From a bacterium (GTDB lineage Bacteria; Verrucomicrobiota; Kiritimatiellia; CAIKKV01; CAITUY01), in contig JBAXWB010000022.1 of assembly GCA_037128595.1 (NCBI GenBank), forward strand, positions 1-64,000: a stretch of DNA of 64,000 nucleotides, given 5' to 3'. Below, in pieces: positions 41,791-51,202 of the stretch (positions are counted from its first letter, which is position 1; each line of letters begins with the position of its first letter). The notes under the pieces were generated by a model. That model saw only the letters and a list, made by a program, of their open reading frames with translations, was not told where the DNA came from and did no database searches. A program made the translations under genes and the position numbers.

Positions 41791-44166
41791 TCAGGGTTTG
41801 GCGGCAGGCACTTCCTGCAACCAGAGGCAGTCGAGATACACCAGCACCTGGGTCGGATTGGGCGGCGCGAGGGCGATGAAGAACCCCATGCCTCCTTCTA
41901 CAGCGACGAACTGGCCGGCTTCCACCACTTTGAACTTGCCATTCTCGAGCTGGCTGCCTTTGATCCTGGTGCTGAAGTGGGCCTTGGTGTCAGGTTTCCA
42001 GATACCGCAGAGGGCGATCTCCTCTTCCGGCTTGAACTCCGCGGGGACCTTGAGGCGGAGGAACACCTTGTAGGTCTTCCCGACCTCTGCATCCAGCGGG
42101 GTGCTGAAGGTGTGCCCCCACAGCCAGCCGACGCTGCTGACCTTGACGACCCAGCCGTCCGTGGCGTCAGGCTCCTTCATCCAGTGTCCAGATCCCGGCG
42201 TGTCCATCTGGCAGGCCTGGACGAGGCGGTATTTCGTCGGATCCACCCCCTTGAGCTCTTCAGGGATTGGTGCGCCGCGGCTCCCGTAATCCGTAACCCA
42301 ATCACACACCGGACCAATGCTTTGGAACTCGCCGATCTGCACGACGGACGACTCCTTGACGCTCTTGTTGAACGCCTCGGCCATCGCGGGAACGGTGATC
42401 GGAATGGCTTTGCTCGTCACAGCCCAAGTCGAACTCTGGGCGCCACGCGTCAGCAGGACATGCTGGAGCGGAAGATGCGCGTGCCGGGCGCGCACGGAAT
42501 ACACCGGATCGCCGGCCACCGCCGCCTCGGCCTCGCGCAGGATCTTCTCCGCCTCGGCCACCGTCTCCGGGGAGAGCCAATAGGCGTCGGACAAGCCGCA
42601 GTTGATATTGGAATCGAGATCGGGATGAGCCCGGCCGTAAGCGTGGATGAGGTCGATGTATTTCTTGATATGGCTGGCGGCCGGGCCGTAATAGCCATCG
42701 ACGAATTCATTGATCAAGGCCGGCCCGTTGGCGTGTTCCGGGTCCCAGGCCGCACGAGCCAGCACCCACATCCTCAACTGCGAGAACTCCGCGCCTGGGG
42801 TGGTGTGACTCCCTTGATACAGGATGCCCTTCACATTGTTCTTCACATAGAACTTGGTGTTCTCGACAATGGCATCGAGGTTGGGATTGGGCAGCAGATA
42901 GTGATAGAAATTGACGGTGTAATCCCAGATGTAGATTTTTTTCGTGATCTTTCCCCAGGCCACGAGGTCGTCGGCAAAATCCCTGTTCCCCTTCGTGGTC
43001 CGCTCCTCGATCGGCCGAATGAAGCTGCAGCGGATGCTGCACAGCGTGATGCCGACATTGTGGCGCGGCTTGATGGTCTTCGGCGGTTTCTGCGACCATT
43101 CATAGGCCGGCGCCATGACCAGCATCTTGGGAAATTCCTTTTCGATCGCTTCCGCGATCTGGTTGGCCAGCAACAGACCCGGCCCGGACAAGCCCTCGGC
43201 CTCGGCTACGCCCGTGCACTTCTCGCAGCGGCAATATCCGAAGTTGTCATCCTGCCCCACGACGATGAACGAGTAATCTGGGTTTTCACGCAGTTCCCTG
43301 AGCGCGTTGGCGGTCATGATCTCCACCACTTTCGGATTCATCGGGCAGGGCTGGGTCCCCTCCCTCTTCCCGTTGATCAGCGCCCAGAGCTCGGGGTGCT
43401 TCTCGAAAGTCCCGTCGAGGTTTCCGATCGGACGCATCAGATAGCCCCATGAATGAACAAGATTCTGCGAGAATTTCAGCTTGCCGCCCCAGTCCTCGCT
43501 GTTGTCTGAAAAATTGAATCCGTTCAGGCGCATCCGGGTATATTGATAGCCGCCGTGATCCTGCAGGCGCTCGGCCGGGAGCCAGACCCACTGGCGGTCT
43601 CCATACAGCATGTCCCTGTATTCGAGAACCGGCACCTTGCGCTCGTTCATAGGCGCCGCCTCCAAGGTTTTTTTTGCGGGAATGTCGTGGGCGCCGACCG
43701 CCCACCAGCGGATGCCCAGCGAGTAGAGAAGATCATTGGCCGCGTACAGCGTGCCCCGCTTCTCCCCGCCCGCCACCACCAGCGTGTTGCCCTTGGTCTG
43801 CAGGACATAACCATCTGTCCCCAGGCCGTCGAGACTGACCTCCGGGCAGAGTGCCTTGGCGGTCCGGTTGCCCAGCACGATGCGATTGGGCATCTTCGAG
43901 AGTTTGGCCGCAACCGGATTCAAAATCTCCACCTCTGCCCCGGACATTAGCTTCAGGTATCTTTGCAACTCGGTGGAGGCCGTCTTTTCGGAAATACTCA
44001 CGCCATCATCGACCACGATAATGCAGGTGGGAACGCCATCTTTGACTAAGCCCAACGAAGCGGCTGGTTCCGCCACACTCATCCCGCTCCCGGAGCCATG
44101 GAGACGGCTCCCCGCTACCAATATACCCAACACTCCCGCAACAATCGCTTTTCTTACTGTTTTCAT
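41791..44166 (-). CDS. Secreted DUF4838 protein, GH67N-like N-terminus (copy 1)
   Basis: The 791-residue product begins at the ATG at 44166 with signal peptide VRKAIVAGVLGILVAGSRLH. Residues about 40-170 resemble the N-terminal domain of alpha-glucuronidases (EKTASTELQRYLKLMSGAEV, IVLGNRTAKALCP, GYVLQTKGNTLVVAGGEKRG, YSLGIRWWAVG). The DUF4838 core follows, with YGDRQWVWLPAERL, GKLKFSQNLVHSW, a possible Cys pair in YCRCEKCTGV and IYIWDYTVNFYHYLLPNP. A C-terminal beta-sandwich closes the protein (TYKVFLRLKVPAEF, VYLDCLWLQEVPAAKP). The DUF4838 reaction is not settled; action on a uronic-acid or amino-sugar glycan is a guess from the fold. It is a tandem duplicate of the next gene. Confidence 0.75.
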   Translation of the reverse strand: MKTVRKAIVAGVLGILVAGSRLHGSGSGMSVAEPAASLGLVKDGVPTCIIVVDDGVSISEKTASTELQRYLKLMSGAEVEILNPVAAKLSKMPNRIVLGNRTAKALCPEVSLDGLGTDGYVLQTKGNTLVVAGGEKRGTLYAANDLLYSLGIRWWAVGAHDIPAKKTLEAAPMNERKVPVLEYRDMLYGDRQWVWLPAERLQDHGGYQYTRMRLNGFNFSDNSEDWGGKLKFSQNLVHSWGYLMRPIGNLDGTFEKHPELWALINGKREGTQPCPMNPKVVEIMTANALRELRENPDYSFIVVGQDDNFGYCRCEKCTGVAEAEGLSGPGLLLANQIAEAIEKEFPKMLVMAPAYEWSQKPPKTIKPRHNVGITLCSIRCSFIRPIEERTTKGNRDFADDLVAWGKITKKIYIWDYTVNFYHYLLPNPNLDAIVENTKFYVKNNVKGILYQGSHTTPGAEFSQLRMWVLARAAWDPEHANGPALINEFVDGYYGPAASHIKKYIDLIHAYGRAHPDLDSNINCGLSDAYWLSPETVAEAEKILREAEAAVAGDPVYSVRARHAHLPLQHVLLTRGAQSSTWAVTSKAIPITVPAMAEAFNKSVKESSVVQIGEFQSIGPVCDWVTDYGSRGAPIPEELKGVDPTKYRLVQACQMDTPGSGHWMKEPDATDGWVVKVSSVGWLWGHTFSTPLDAEVGKTYKVFLRLKVPAEFKPEEEIALCGIWKPDTKAHFSTRIKGSQLENGKFKVVEAGQFVAVEGGMGFFIALAPPNPTQVLVYLDCLWLQEVPAAKP

Positions 44167-44197
44167 AGTCTGAATAGCCTTAAGAGTTTTCCAGGCC

Positions 44198-46528
44198 TCA
44201 TGGCTTGGCCGCGGGCACTTCCTGCAACCAAAGACAATCGAGAAGTACCGACGGCAGGGTTTGCGGCGAGGCCATGCACATAAAGAATTGCATCCCCCCC
44301 TCCGTGGCGACGAATTGGCCGGCCTCCGCCACTTTGAACTTCCCCGGCTCGAGCTGGCCGCCCTTGACGAAAGCATGGTAGTGGGAGGCCGTGTTCGGCT
44401 TTTGGACACCGCACATGACGACATTCTCGTCGCCCTTGAGCTCTGGTGGAGCCTTGAGGCGCAGGAAGACCTTGTAGGTGCTTCCAGCCTTGAGATCCAA
44501 GGGGGTGTTGAATGTGTGTGACCAGATCCAGCCGCCATGGCTGATGCTCATCCCCCAGCCATCCGTGGCGTCAGGGTCTTGCTTCCAGTGGCCGGTGCCG
44601 GGATTGTCCATCTGGCAGGCTTGAAGCAGTTTGAATGTCGCCGGGTCGACGCCCTTGAGCTCCGCCGGAACCGGGGCGCCGTGGCTCGCATAATCGGTGA
44701 CCCACTTGCACAGCGGGGCGATATCCTGGAACTCGCCGATTTGGAAGATCCCGGAATCCTTGACATTCTTATTGAACGCTTCGGCCAACAGCGGGAGGCT
44801 GAGCGGGGCGGACTTGTTCGCCACCTCCCAGGTCGAGCTGTGCACGCCGCGCTTCAGCAGGACATATTGTATCGGGAAATGCGCGTGACGGACGCGCTTC
44901 GAGAAGACCGGGTCTCCGGCCACCGCCGCTTCTGCCGCCTGCAAAATCGGCTCCGCCGCCGCCACGGTTTCCGGGGAAAGCCAGGGGGACCCCGACAGGC
45001 CTCCGCCGATATTGACATTGATCTCCGGATGGGCCCGTCCGTAGGAGTGAATCAAGTCGATGTACTTTTTGATATGGCCCGCGGCCGGGCCGTAATAGCC
45101 TTCCAGGAACTCGTTGATCAGGGCCGGGCCATCGGCTTTTTCCGGGTCCCAAGCCGCACGCGCCAGCACCCACATCCGCAACTGCGAAAACTCAGCGGAC
45201 TGGGTGGTGTGACTCCCTTGGTACAGGATGCCTCTCACGCCATTCTTAACATAGAACTGGGTGTTCGCGACAAGCACATCCAGGTTGGGGAAGGGCATCA
45301 GGTAATGATAGAAGTTGGTGGTGTAGTCCCAGATATAGATTTTTTTCGCAATCTTTCCCCAAGCGACCAGATCGTCGGCGAAGATCTTGTTCTGCTCGGT
45401 GGTCCGCTCCTCGATCGGGCGGTTGAAGTCGCAGCGGATACTGCACAGCGTGATGCCGACATTGTGGCGGGGCTTGAGATTCTTCGGTGGCTTCTGCGAC
45501 CACTCATAGGCCGGGGCCATCACCCAGACCTTGGGAAATTCCTTCTCGATCGCCTCCGCGATTTTGTTGGCAAGAATCAGCCCCGGTCCGGCCGGGCTCT
45601 CCTCGGCCTTGATCACGGCGGCGCAGTCGTCGCACGTGCAGTAGTTCATGTTGTCCTCCTGACCCACGACAATGAACAAGTAGTCGGGATTCTCGCGGAG
45701 CTCCTTAAGCGCATTCGCCGTCATGATCTCCACCACCTTCGGATGCATCGGACAGGGCTGGGTCGCCTGCCGTTTTCCATAGGTGAAGGCCCAGTACTCG
45801 GGATGCTTCGCAAAACTCCCGTCCAGATCTCCGACCGGGCGCATCAGGTAATTCCAGGAATGCACCAGGTTCACGGAAAACTTCAGGCGTCCGCCCAGAT
45901 ACTCGGGACATTCCGAATAATTGAAGCCATTCATATGGACGCGGGAGTAATACGAAGCGCCAAACTCGTGCTGGCTCACCCACTGGCGGTCGCCGTAAAG
46001 CATGTCCCTGAACTCGACCACGGGAACCTTGCGTACGTTCATGGGGCCCGTGGCAATGGTTTTCTTTGCCGGAATGGTGTTGGCGTCGACCGCCCACCAG
46101 CGACAGCCCAACGCGTAGAGCACATCGTAGGCCCCATAAAGCGTGCCCCGCTTCTCCCCGCCCGCCACCACCAGCGTGTTGCCAGTGGTCTGCAGGACAT
46201 AACCATCTGTCCCCAACCCGACCAGGTTGACATCCAAACCAAGCGCTTTGGCTGTCCGTCCTCCCACGACGATGCGGTTCTGGGCCTTGGACGGTGCCGC
46301 CTTTTCCGGAGTAAGCGTCTCCACCTCGGCGCCGGACATCTGTTTCAGGTATCGTTGGAGTTCGAAGGCCGCATGTTTTTCGGAAATGCTCACGCCGTCA
46401 TCGACCACGATGATGCAGGTGGGCACGCCATCCGCCACCAACGTCAGGGCCTCGGCGCCATGGAGACGGCTCCCCGCTACCAATATACCCAACACTCCCG
46501 CAACAATCGCTTTTCTTACTGTTCTCAT
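44198..46528 (-). CDS. Secreted DUF4838 protein, GH67N-like N-terminus (copy 2)
   Basis: The 776-residue product has the same architecture as copy 1 and closely similar sequence throughout, for example IYIWDYTTNFYHYLMPFPNL and ILYQGSHTTQSAEFSQLRMW. The signal-peptide DNA (46457-46523) is identical over 67 bases to that of copy 1 (44095-44161), while the mature parts have diverged much more; copy 1 also has an insertion (GSGSGMSVAEPAASLG) just after the signal. Cysteines in YCTCDDCAAV match YCRCEKCTGV of copy 1. It follows the GPH transporter gene by 46 bases and precedes copy 1 by 31, so transporter and both copies form one operon. Paired paralogues may differ in linkage or sugar specificity. 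Confidence 0.75.
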   Translation of the reverse strand: MRTVRKAIVAGVLGILVAGSRLHGAEALTLVADGVPTCIIVVDDGVSISEKHAAFELQRYLKQMSGAEVETLTPEKAAPSKAQNRIVVGGRTAKALGLDVNLVGLGTDGYVLQTTGNTLVVAGGEKRGTLYGAYDVLYALGCRWWAVDANTIPAKKTIATGPMNVRKVPVVEFRDMLYGDRQWVSQHEFGASYYSRVHMNGFNYSECPEYLGGRLKFSVNLVHSWNYLMRPVGDLDGSFAKHPEYWAFTYGKRQATQPCPMHPKVVEIMTANALKELRENPDYLFIVVGQEDNMNYCTCDDCAAVIKAEESPAGPGLILANKIAEAIEKEFPKVWVMAPAYEWSQKPPKNLKPRHNVGITLCSIRCDFNRPIEERTTEQNKIFADDLVAWGKIAKKIYIWDYTTNFYHYLMPFPNLDVLVANTQFYVKNGVRGILYQGSHTTQSAEFSQLRMWVLARAAWDPEKADGPALINEFLEGYYGPAAGHIKKYIDLIHSYGRAHPEINVNIGGGLSGSPWLSPETVAAAEPILQAAEAAVAGDPVFSKRVRHAHFPIQYVLLKRGVHSSTWEVANKSAPLSLPLLAEAFNKNVKDSGIFQIGEFQDIAPLCKWVTDYASHGAPVPAELKGVDPATFKLLQACQMDNPGTGHWKQDPDATDGWGMSISHGGWIWSHTFNTPLDLKAGSTYKVFLRLKAPPELKGDENVVMCGVQKPNTASHYHAFVKGGQLEPGKFKVAEAGQFVATEGGMQFFMCMASPQTLPSVLLDCLWLQEVPAAKP

Positions 46529-46574
46529 AGTATGCCTTACACGAATTTTATGCCGTAACCTTACTTAGCTGTGA

Positions 46575-47972
46575 TTATTGAATCGCCGCATGGCGGGCAT
46601 CGAGTTTGGCTCGTACTTCATCCATGCGCTTCTTGGTCAGCGGGAAAAAGCAATACACCGCAAAGGTGAGAATGGCGGCCGTGATCATCGGACCAAACGC
46701 ATAGAACCGCATCTTTTGAATCACTTCAGGCGCCTGCTGAATGAGATGCTGATCAAATCCGGTCTTGACCAAAACATAGCCGCCAATACCGGCACAGAGG
46801 GAGGATTCAATTTTCGTGATGAACGCCATCACGGCCGCAAAGAGACCCTCCCGCCGCTCCCCATGCTCCAGTTCATCCACATCACAAATATCGGGCATGG
46901 CCGAGGCCAAGAGGTTTCCACTGACAATGCCCATCGGCATGAATAAGAGGGTCCAGGCGAACCAGATATAGACATTCCCCGGCTGAAGAACAAAGGGCAA
47001 GGCCAGAACCGACAAACACCCAAGGCCCGCGCCAATGATCAACCCGCGGCCCTTCCCCAGCCAGCGCGTGACCGGGACCGCCAACGGGATCATGAGAAAG
47101 CTCAAGGCAAAGGTAGCCAACCCGATCCATCCGGCGATCACCTTGTTGAACAGCTCCTTGTCCCCCTGACAAACACTATAAATCCCGATGTAGGCAATCA
47201 TGCCCCCACCCACCCCATTCCCCAGGACGGAAATAACACGGGCCACCAAAATCACTACGAATGCGCGATTCCTCAAAGTCTCCTTGATCGCCTGCAAAAT
47301 GGGGACATGTGTCTTGTTGATATTCTGGAAACGTTCCCGGGTGGCAAAGACTGAAATCAACCCCACCACCAGGATAATGGCGGCCATGCCCAACGAAATA
47401 CAACGCATTCCAACAATTTCACCCGCATGACCCGTTCCGAAGAAGGGACGCATGGCCAGCCAATAGGTGAAACCACCGGCCAAGCCACCCACGCTGAAAT
47501 ACCAGTTCCGTACGGCCATCACCTTGGAGCGCTGTTCATAATCATCGGACATTTCATAACCTAGCGCCACATGCGCCATTTCGAAAATCGCCAGATTGAC
47601 AAGCAGCAAGGTGGAAAAGAACAGCAGATAGATAAACCCTTTCCAGTCCTGCACCCAACTCAGCGGCATCCACCAGATTCCCGCCACCAGGAAAGCGCCC
47701 AGCAGGGTGCCTGCAAAGATGAAGGGTCGACGGCGTCCCCATCGGGTATGCGTGTTGTCCGACAACCGTCCCAACACCGGATTAACCACCAGATCAACAA
47801 ATTGAGGAATCGTCATGGCCAATCCCACCCAGGCCGGACTCATCTCGTAGGAGGTGATGAAGACAATACTCATGAACGAGAACATGATCCCGGACATGAA
47901 GTAGTTGGCCAACGCCCCACACGCCCACAGATGGATCCGCAAATTCGACGCGGTATATGCTTTTGCAGCCAT
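46575..47972 (-). CDS. GPH-family (MelB-like) sugar:cation symporter
   Basis: The 465-residue product is a 12-helix MFS protein of the glycoside-pentoside-hexuronide family. The signature loop GRLSDNTHTRWGRRRPFIFA follows the second helix; other membrane segments include YLLFFSTLLLVNLAIFEMAH, VVILVARVISVLGNGVGGG and AAILTFAVYCFFPL. It imports a sugar or short oligosaccharide with a cation through the inner membrane. The frame opens at 48011, but the ATG at 47972 (MAAKAYTAS) gives the family's usual N-terminus. A perfect operator lies 87 bases upstream of that ATG (48 from the alternative). It is the only transporter in the window and thus the likely uptake route for the regulon's products. 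Confidence 0.88.
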   Translation of the reverse strand: MAAKAYTASNLRIHLWACGALANYFMSGIMFSFMSIVFITSYEMSPAWVGLAMTIPQFVDLVVNPVLGRLSDNTHTRWGRRRPFIFAGTLLGAFLVAGIWWMPLSWVQDWKGFIYLLFFSTLLLVNLAIFEMAHVALGYEMSDDYEQRSKVMAVRNWYFSVGGLAGGFTYWLAMRPFFGTGHAGEIVGMRCISLGMAAIILVVGLISVFATRERFQNINKTHVPILQAIKETLRNRAFVVILVARVISVLGNGVGGGMIAYIGIYSVCQGDKELFNKVIAGWIGLATFALSFLMIPLAVPVTRWLGKGRGLIIGAGLGCLSVLALPFVLQPGNVYIWFAWTLLFMPMGIVSGNLLASAMPDICDVDELEHGERREGLFAAVMAFITKIESSLCAGIGGYVLVKTGFDQHLIQQAPEVIQKMRFYAFGPMITAAILTFAVYCFFPLTKKRMDEVRAKLDARHAAIQ

Positions 47973-48058
47973 GGTATCTGTTTTCTCTTTCCAAAATAGG
48001 CACCTGCCCAACGCGAAAACAATACAGAAGAAGATCCAACCAAGCCACCCACTCGTAG

Positions 48059-48072
48059 CTTATCACGATAAG
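48059..48072. promoter_or_regulatory. Palindromic operator CTTATCACGATAAG, copy 5
   Basis: Identical 14-mer upstream of the transporter/DUF4838 operon, in the same orientation as the other four. The rest of the 194-base gap to GH127 has a CCTGGG/CCCAGG hairpin near 48087-48106 without a T-run, possibly a weak end for the GH127 transcript, and nothing else recognisable. Confidence 0.75.
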
Positions 48073-48205
48073 CAAGCGATGGCGCCGGAGGTGCACCTGG
48101 GACTTGAAGCCCAGGCTATTGCCTCCAAAATCAGGCGCTATTTTCCCCGCGTGTCCAAATGGCGCTCACGCTTGAGTTCTTCATGCTGCAACAGAATATG
48201 CAGTT

Positions 48206-50149
48206 TTATAGCCCATCATCCCGGATCCAAACCTTCATTTCGCCGGGCTTACGGTTGGCCCAGACGGCGTAAGGTATCGCCTTGAATGCGACTGGCCTGC
48301 GGGGTGTCTTGCCTACCTGATAGAGGGCACCATCCCACTTTGAGGAATCACGCCGGGTCATCTTACCGGTGATAACCCCCACGCCGCCCAGCAGACTTGA
48401 TTCAAATTTCGCCGTCAGCCGGGCCTTGCGCGGCAGGATCAAATCACTCAGATCCCGACCGTTATCCACCTCTTCCAGGCAATAGACCACCGGGCCCCGC
48501 TGGAGTGCCACACAGGCGCCATCGTGCCGGACATGCGGATGGGCCTCGACCCGTTCCACCGGCATGGGCAACATCAACTCGATCCGATCCCCCGCCAGCC
48601 AGCGGCGATCGATGCTGGCATATCCTTTGATCGTCTTGACTGGGACCAGCTTGCCATTCACCTTCAGTCGGGCATCCCGGCACCAGCCGGGAATACGCAG
48701 CTTCACAGCAAAGGCCGCGGGCGCTTCAGGCCGCACGGTTACCGTCACCTTGCCATCCCAGGGGTATTTCGTCTTCTGCTCCAGCACCACCCCCTGTCCA
48801 TTGACCGTCAACTCACCCCGACCCGCCACATAGAGGTTAACCCAGGCTTCTCCCTTGCCCTGGGAATAGATATAGCCGCCAAAAGACGACAACAGGCGTG
48901 CGATATTCGGGGGGCAACACGCACAATCGAACCAGAGACTGCGCCGGTAATGATAATCCACATCATGAATGGGTCCCATCCGGTCGATCCCGGGGTCTAC
49001 CCCGGGATGCGACTCCAGGGGGTTGGCGTAGAAAAAGTGATCCCCGTTCAGGGCGACACCACTGAGGACGCTGTTATAAAGTGCCCGTTCCATGACATCC
49101 ATGTAGCCCCCGTCCGGATCCAGATGAAACATCCGGTGCGCCAGGAAAACCAGGGAGATATTGGCACACGTCTCGTTGTAGGCGGTCTCGTTAGGCAAAT
49201 CATAATCGAAGGTGAATCCTTCATTCCGCCGGGTTGAGCCTATGCCACCCGTCACATGCATCCGCTTGGTGGTCAGGTTTTCCCACAACCGTTTCAACGC
49301 CCGCACCAGGGAGGGATCCCCGGTTTCCGCCGCCACATCGGCCATTCCGGAAAAATCATACATGGCCATGACGGCATGGCCCACCACCTTGGCCTGGTCG
49401 CGCAGGGGTTTATGAGCCTGATACCAGCTGTATTGCCAACTGTGCTCCCAGCCCGGCTTGGGATCCTCGCCCCGTGCCTTCGCCTCGATATCGTAGTAGT
49501 GCGGCGACTGTCCCCTCGCATCGACAAAGAACTTCGAAAGATCCAGATAGCGCTTGTTCCCGGTGGCCCGGTAGAGCTTTACCAGCGCCAACTCAATCTC
49601 CGGGTGTCCGCCATAGCCGGCCTTTTGCCCCTGCCCTGGCCCGAATACCGTGGCAATATGATCCGCATAGCGGCACATGATATCCAGGAACTTGCGCTTA
49701 CCCGTCGCCTGATAGTAGGCGACAGCCCCCTCCATCAGATGGCCGGCACAATACGGCTCATGGAGATCCTTGACATGTGTCCATCGCTTCTCAGGCTCCA
49801 CCAGCGAGAAATGGGAGTTAAGATAGCCATCCGCACATTGCCCCTTCTCCATGAGATCAACGGCGGCATCAATCTTTTCCTCCAGTGATTTATCCGGATG
49901 GGTCGCCAAACTATAGGAGGCGGCTTCAATCCATTTGCCGACATCGGAATCCCAGAAGATATGCGGCTCATTAGGCTCTCCCTTTTTCCAAGTCCACGCA
50001 TCAATTCGCCCCGTCTCCTTACACTGCTTGTACTCCATCGGCAGGGTAACGCGCCGGTTAGTATCCTGCCGGGGAGCCCAAAACCCATCCTGTACTTTAA
50101 CCTTGGTAAATGAAACCGCTTCTAATTTACGTAAACCGCTGTTTTTCAT
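48206..50149 (-). CDS. GH127-family beta-L-arabinofuranosidase-like hydrolase
   Basis: The 647-residue product (ATG at 50149, GGGGAGAA upstream) matches the GH127/DUF1680 family: an N-terminal (alpha/alpha)6 barrel with GFWAPRQDTNRRVTLPMEYK, DSDVGKWIEAASY and GYLNSHF, and a C-terminal beta-sandwich region. The zinc-binding and catalytic set known in this family, one Glu and three Cys, is visible as NETCANISLVFLAHRMF (Glu, Cys) and FDCACCPPNIARLLSSFGGY (the Cys pair, including the nucleophile). It should release beta-L-arabinofuranose or a related sugar. There is no signal peptide, so it acts on imported oligosaccharides. It is divergent from an AraC gene and not preceded by a CTTATC/GATAAG box, so it may be controlled separately. 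Confidence 0.9.
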   Translation of the reverse strand: MKNSGLRKLEAVSFTKVKVQDGFWAPRQDTNRRVTLPMEYKQCKETGRIDAWTWKKGEPNEPHIFWDSDVGKWIEAASYSLATHPDKSLEEKIDAAVDLMEKGQCADGYLNSHFSLVEPEKRWTHVKDLHEPYCAGHLMEGAVAYYQATGKRKFLDIMCRYADHIATVFGPGQGQKAGYGGHPEIELALVKLYRATGNKRYLDLSKFFVDARGQSPHYYDIEAKARGEDPKPGWEHSWQYSWYQAHKPLRDQAKVVGHAVMAMYDFSGMADVAAETGDPSLVRALKRLWENLTTKRMHVTGGIGSTRRNEGFTFDYDLPNETAYNETCANISLVFLAHRMFHLDPDGGYMDVMERALYNSVLSGVALNGDHFFYANPLESHPGVDPGIDRMGPIHDVDYHYRRSLWFDCACCPPNIARLLSSFGGYIYSQGKGEAWVNLYVAGRGELTVNGQGVVLEQKTKYPWDGKVTVTVRPEAPAAFAVKLRIPGWCRDARLKVNGKLVPVKTIKGYASIDRRWLAGDRIELMLPMPVERVEAHPHVRHDGACVALQRGPVVYCLEEVDNGRDLSDLILPRKARLTAKFESSLLGGVGVITGKMTRRDSSKWDGALYQVGKTPRRPVAFKAIPYAVWANRKPGEMKVWIRDDGL

Positions 50150-50211
50150 GGTCGTTCTCCCCAAAAGATCAATCCCAGTTTATGACAGGACAATTTCACA
50201 TCACCTCTGTA

Positions 50212-50225
50212 ATATTGCGCAATAT
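50212..50225. promoter_or_regulatory. Perfect 14-base palindrome in divergent promoter
   Basis: ATATTGCGCAATAT is its own reverse complement. It lies 63 bases upstream of the GH127 start and 53 bases upstream of the preferred AraC start, where an operator controlling both would be expected. The binding protein is unknown; AraC proteins more often use direct repeats. Confidence 0.45.
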
Positions 50226-50277
50226 GAGTTCTTGTGACAAGATGACAGAATCTAACAAGAAGGGGACAATTCCGACC

Positions 50278-51111
50278 ATGCGCAACAGACTGTCGTTGAA
50301 TCTCATTCCTTCCGCAACCGCCTGCAATGCCGGGTTGTTCATTTCGCAGGGACAAGGCACCCACCCCGAGCGCATCATCGACACCCATGAACTCATCTTT
50401 GTGCGCACAGGAACATTGTGCATGCACCAAGGGACGCGCCGCTTCTCCATCAGGCCCGGTCAAGCCCTGCTCTTGCGAAAAGGAATCAGGCACGGAGGCA
50501 CGGCGCCGTTCCCGCCGGACCTGAGCTTCTACTGGATCCATTTCCGCTTAAATCCGATCCCGAAAACAAGCCGCCCCCCGTATGGGATTCATCTCTCCGC
50601 GTTAACCACGGTGAGTCGGCCCGACCGGTTAACCGAAATTTTCCGTCACTTCCTCGATGACCAGGAGACAGGGCGCCTTACACCCGTTACGGCAGATCTC
50701 ATGATGATGCTTTTATTAAGTGAGGTTGCAGACACCCGCCCCCCACCGGACGCCTCCCTCAATGAGACCACGGCCTCCCTGGCCCACCGCGCGGAACAGT
50801 ACATCGGCCTGCACGCCAATGAACCGATTTCAACCCAAGCCATTGCCACAGCGCTCCGGTGCAATGCCGACTATCTCGGCCGGATATTTCAAAAGTCTTA
50901 CGGGCACACGCTAACAGATGCCATCCACAAGCAACGTCACCACAAGGCCCGGTCACTACTGATGGACAGTACTCTGAGCATCAAGGAGATCGCCCAGACC
51001 TGTGGCTTTGATGATGTTGGCTATTTCCGCCGGCTGTTCAAACGCCAAACCGGTCTTTCACCCCTTGCATTCCGGGGACTTTATGCCCATCTGCATGTGA
51101 ACAAGGAATAG
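50278..51111 (+). CDS. AraC-family transcriptional regulator next to GH127
   Basis: The product has an N-terminal cupin domain (LIFVRTGTLCMHQGTRRFSI, RPGQALLLRKGIRHGGTAPF, LSFYWIHFRLNP) and a C-terminal AraC pair of helix-turn-helix motifs (ISTQAIATALRCNADYLGRI, LSIKEIAQTCGFDDVGYFRR). The ATG at 50278 gives 277 residues, normal for the family, with AGGGG 11 bases upstream; in-frame ATGs at 50242 and 50224 are alternatives. It is divergent from GH127 and probably activates it in response to an arabinose-containing sugar; that ligand is inference. Confidence 0.87.
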   Translation: MRNRLSLNLIPSATACNAGLFISQGQGTHPERIIDTHELIFVRTGTLCMHQGTRRFSIRPGQALLLRKGIRHGGTAPFPPDLSFYWIHFRLNPIPKTSRPPYGIHLSALTTVSRPDRLTEIFRHFLDDQETGRLTPVTADLMMMLLLSEVADTRPPPDASLNETTASLAHRAEQYIGLHANEPISTQAIATALRCNADYLGRIFQKSYGHTLTDAIHKQRHHKARSLLMDSTLSIKEIAQTCGFDDVGYFRRLFKRQTGLSPLAFRGLYAHLHVNKE

Positions 51112-51202
51112 CCATGGCCAAGACGAGCTGAGCCCGCATGAACGGCCATAGGCGAATAATCATAAAAGGGTATGACATGGGTTTGTCTTTCACGGAGCCG
51201 GA

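Noticed and set aside
44537-46558. Long plus-strand ORF (673 codons) opposite DUF4838 copy 2, and a similar one of 491 codons opposite copy 1
   Set aside because: They mirror a well-supported secreted protein and lack recognisable domains or a start with a ribosome site.
48087-48106. CCTGGG/CCCAGG hairpin as a terminator of GH127
   Set aside because: No T-run follows on the transcribed strand, so it does not meet the usual intrinsic terminator pattern; mentioned only as possible.
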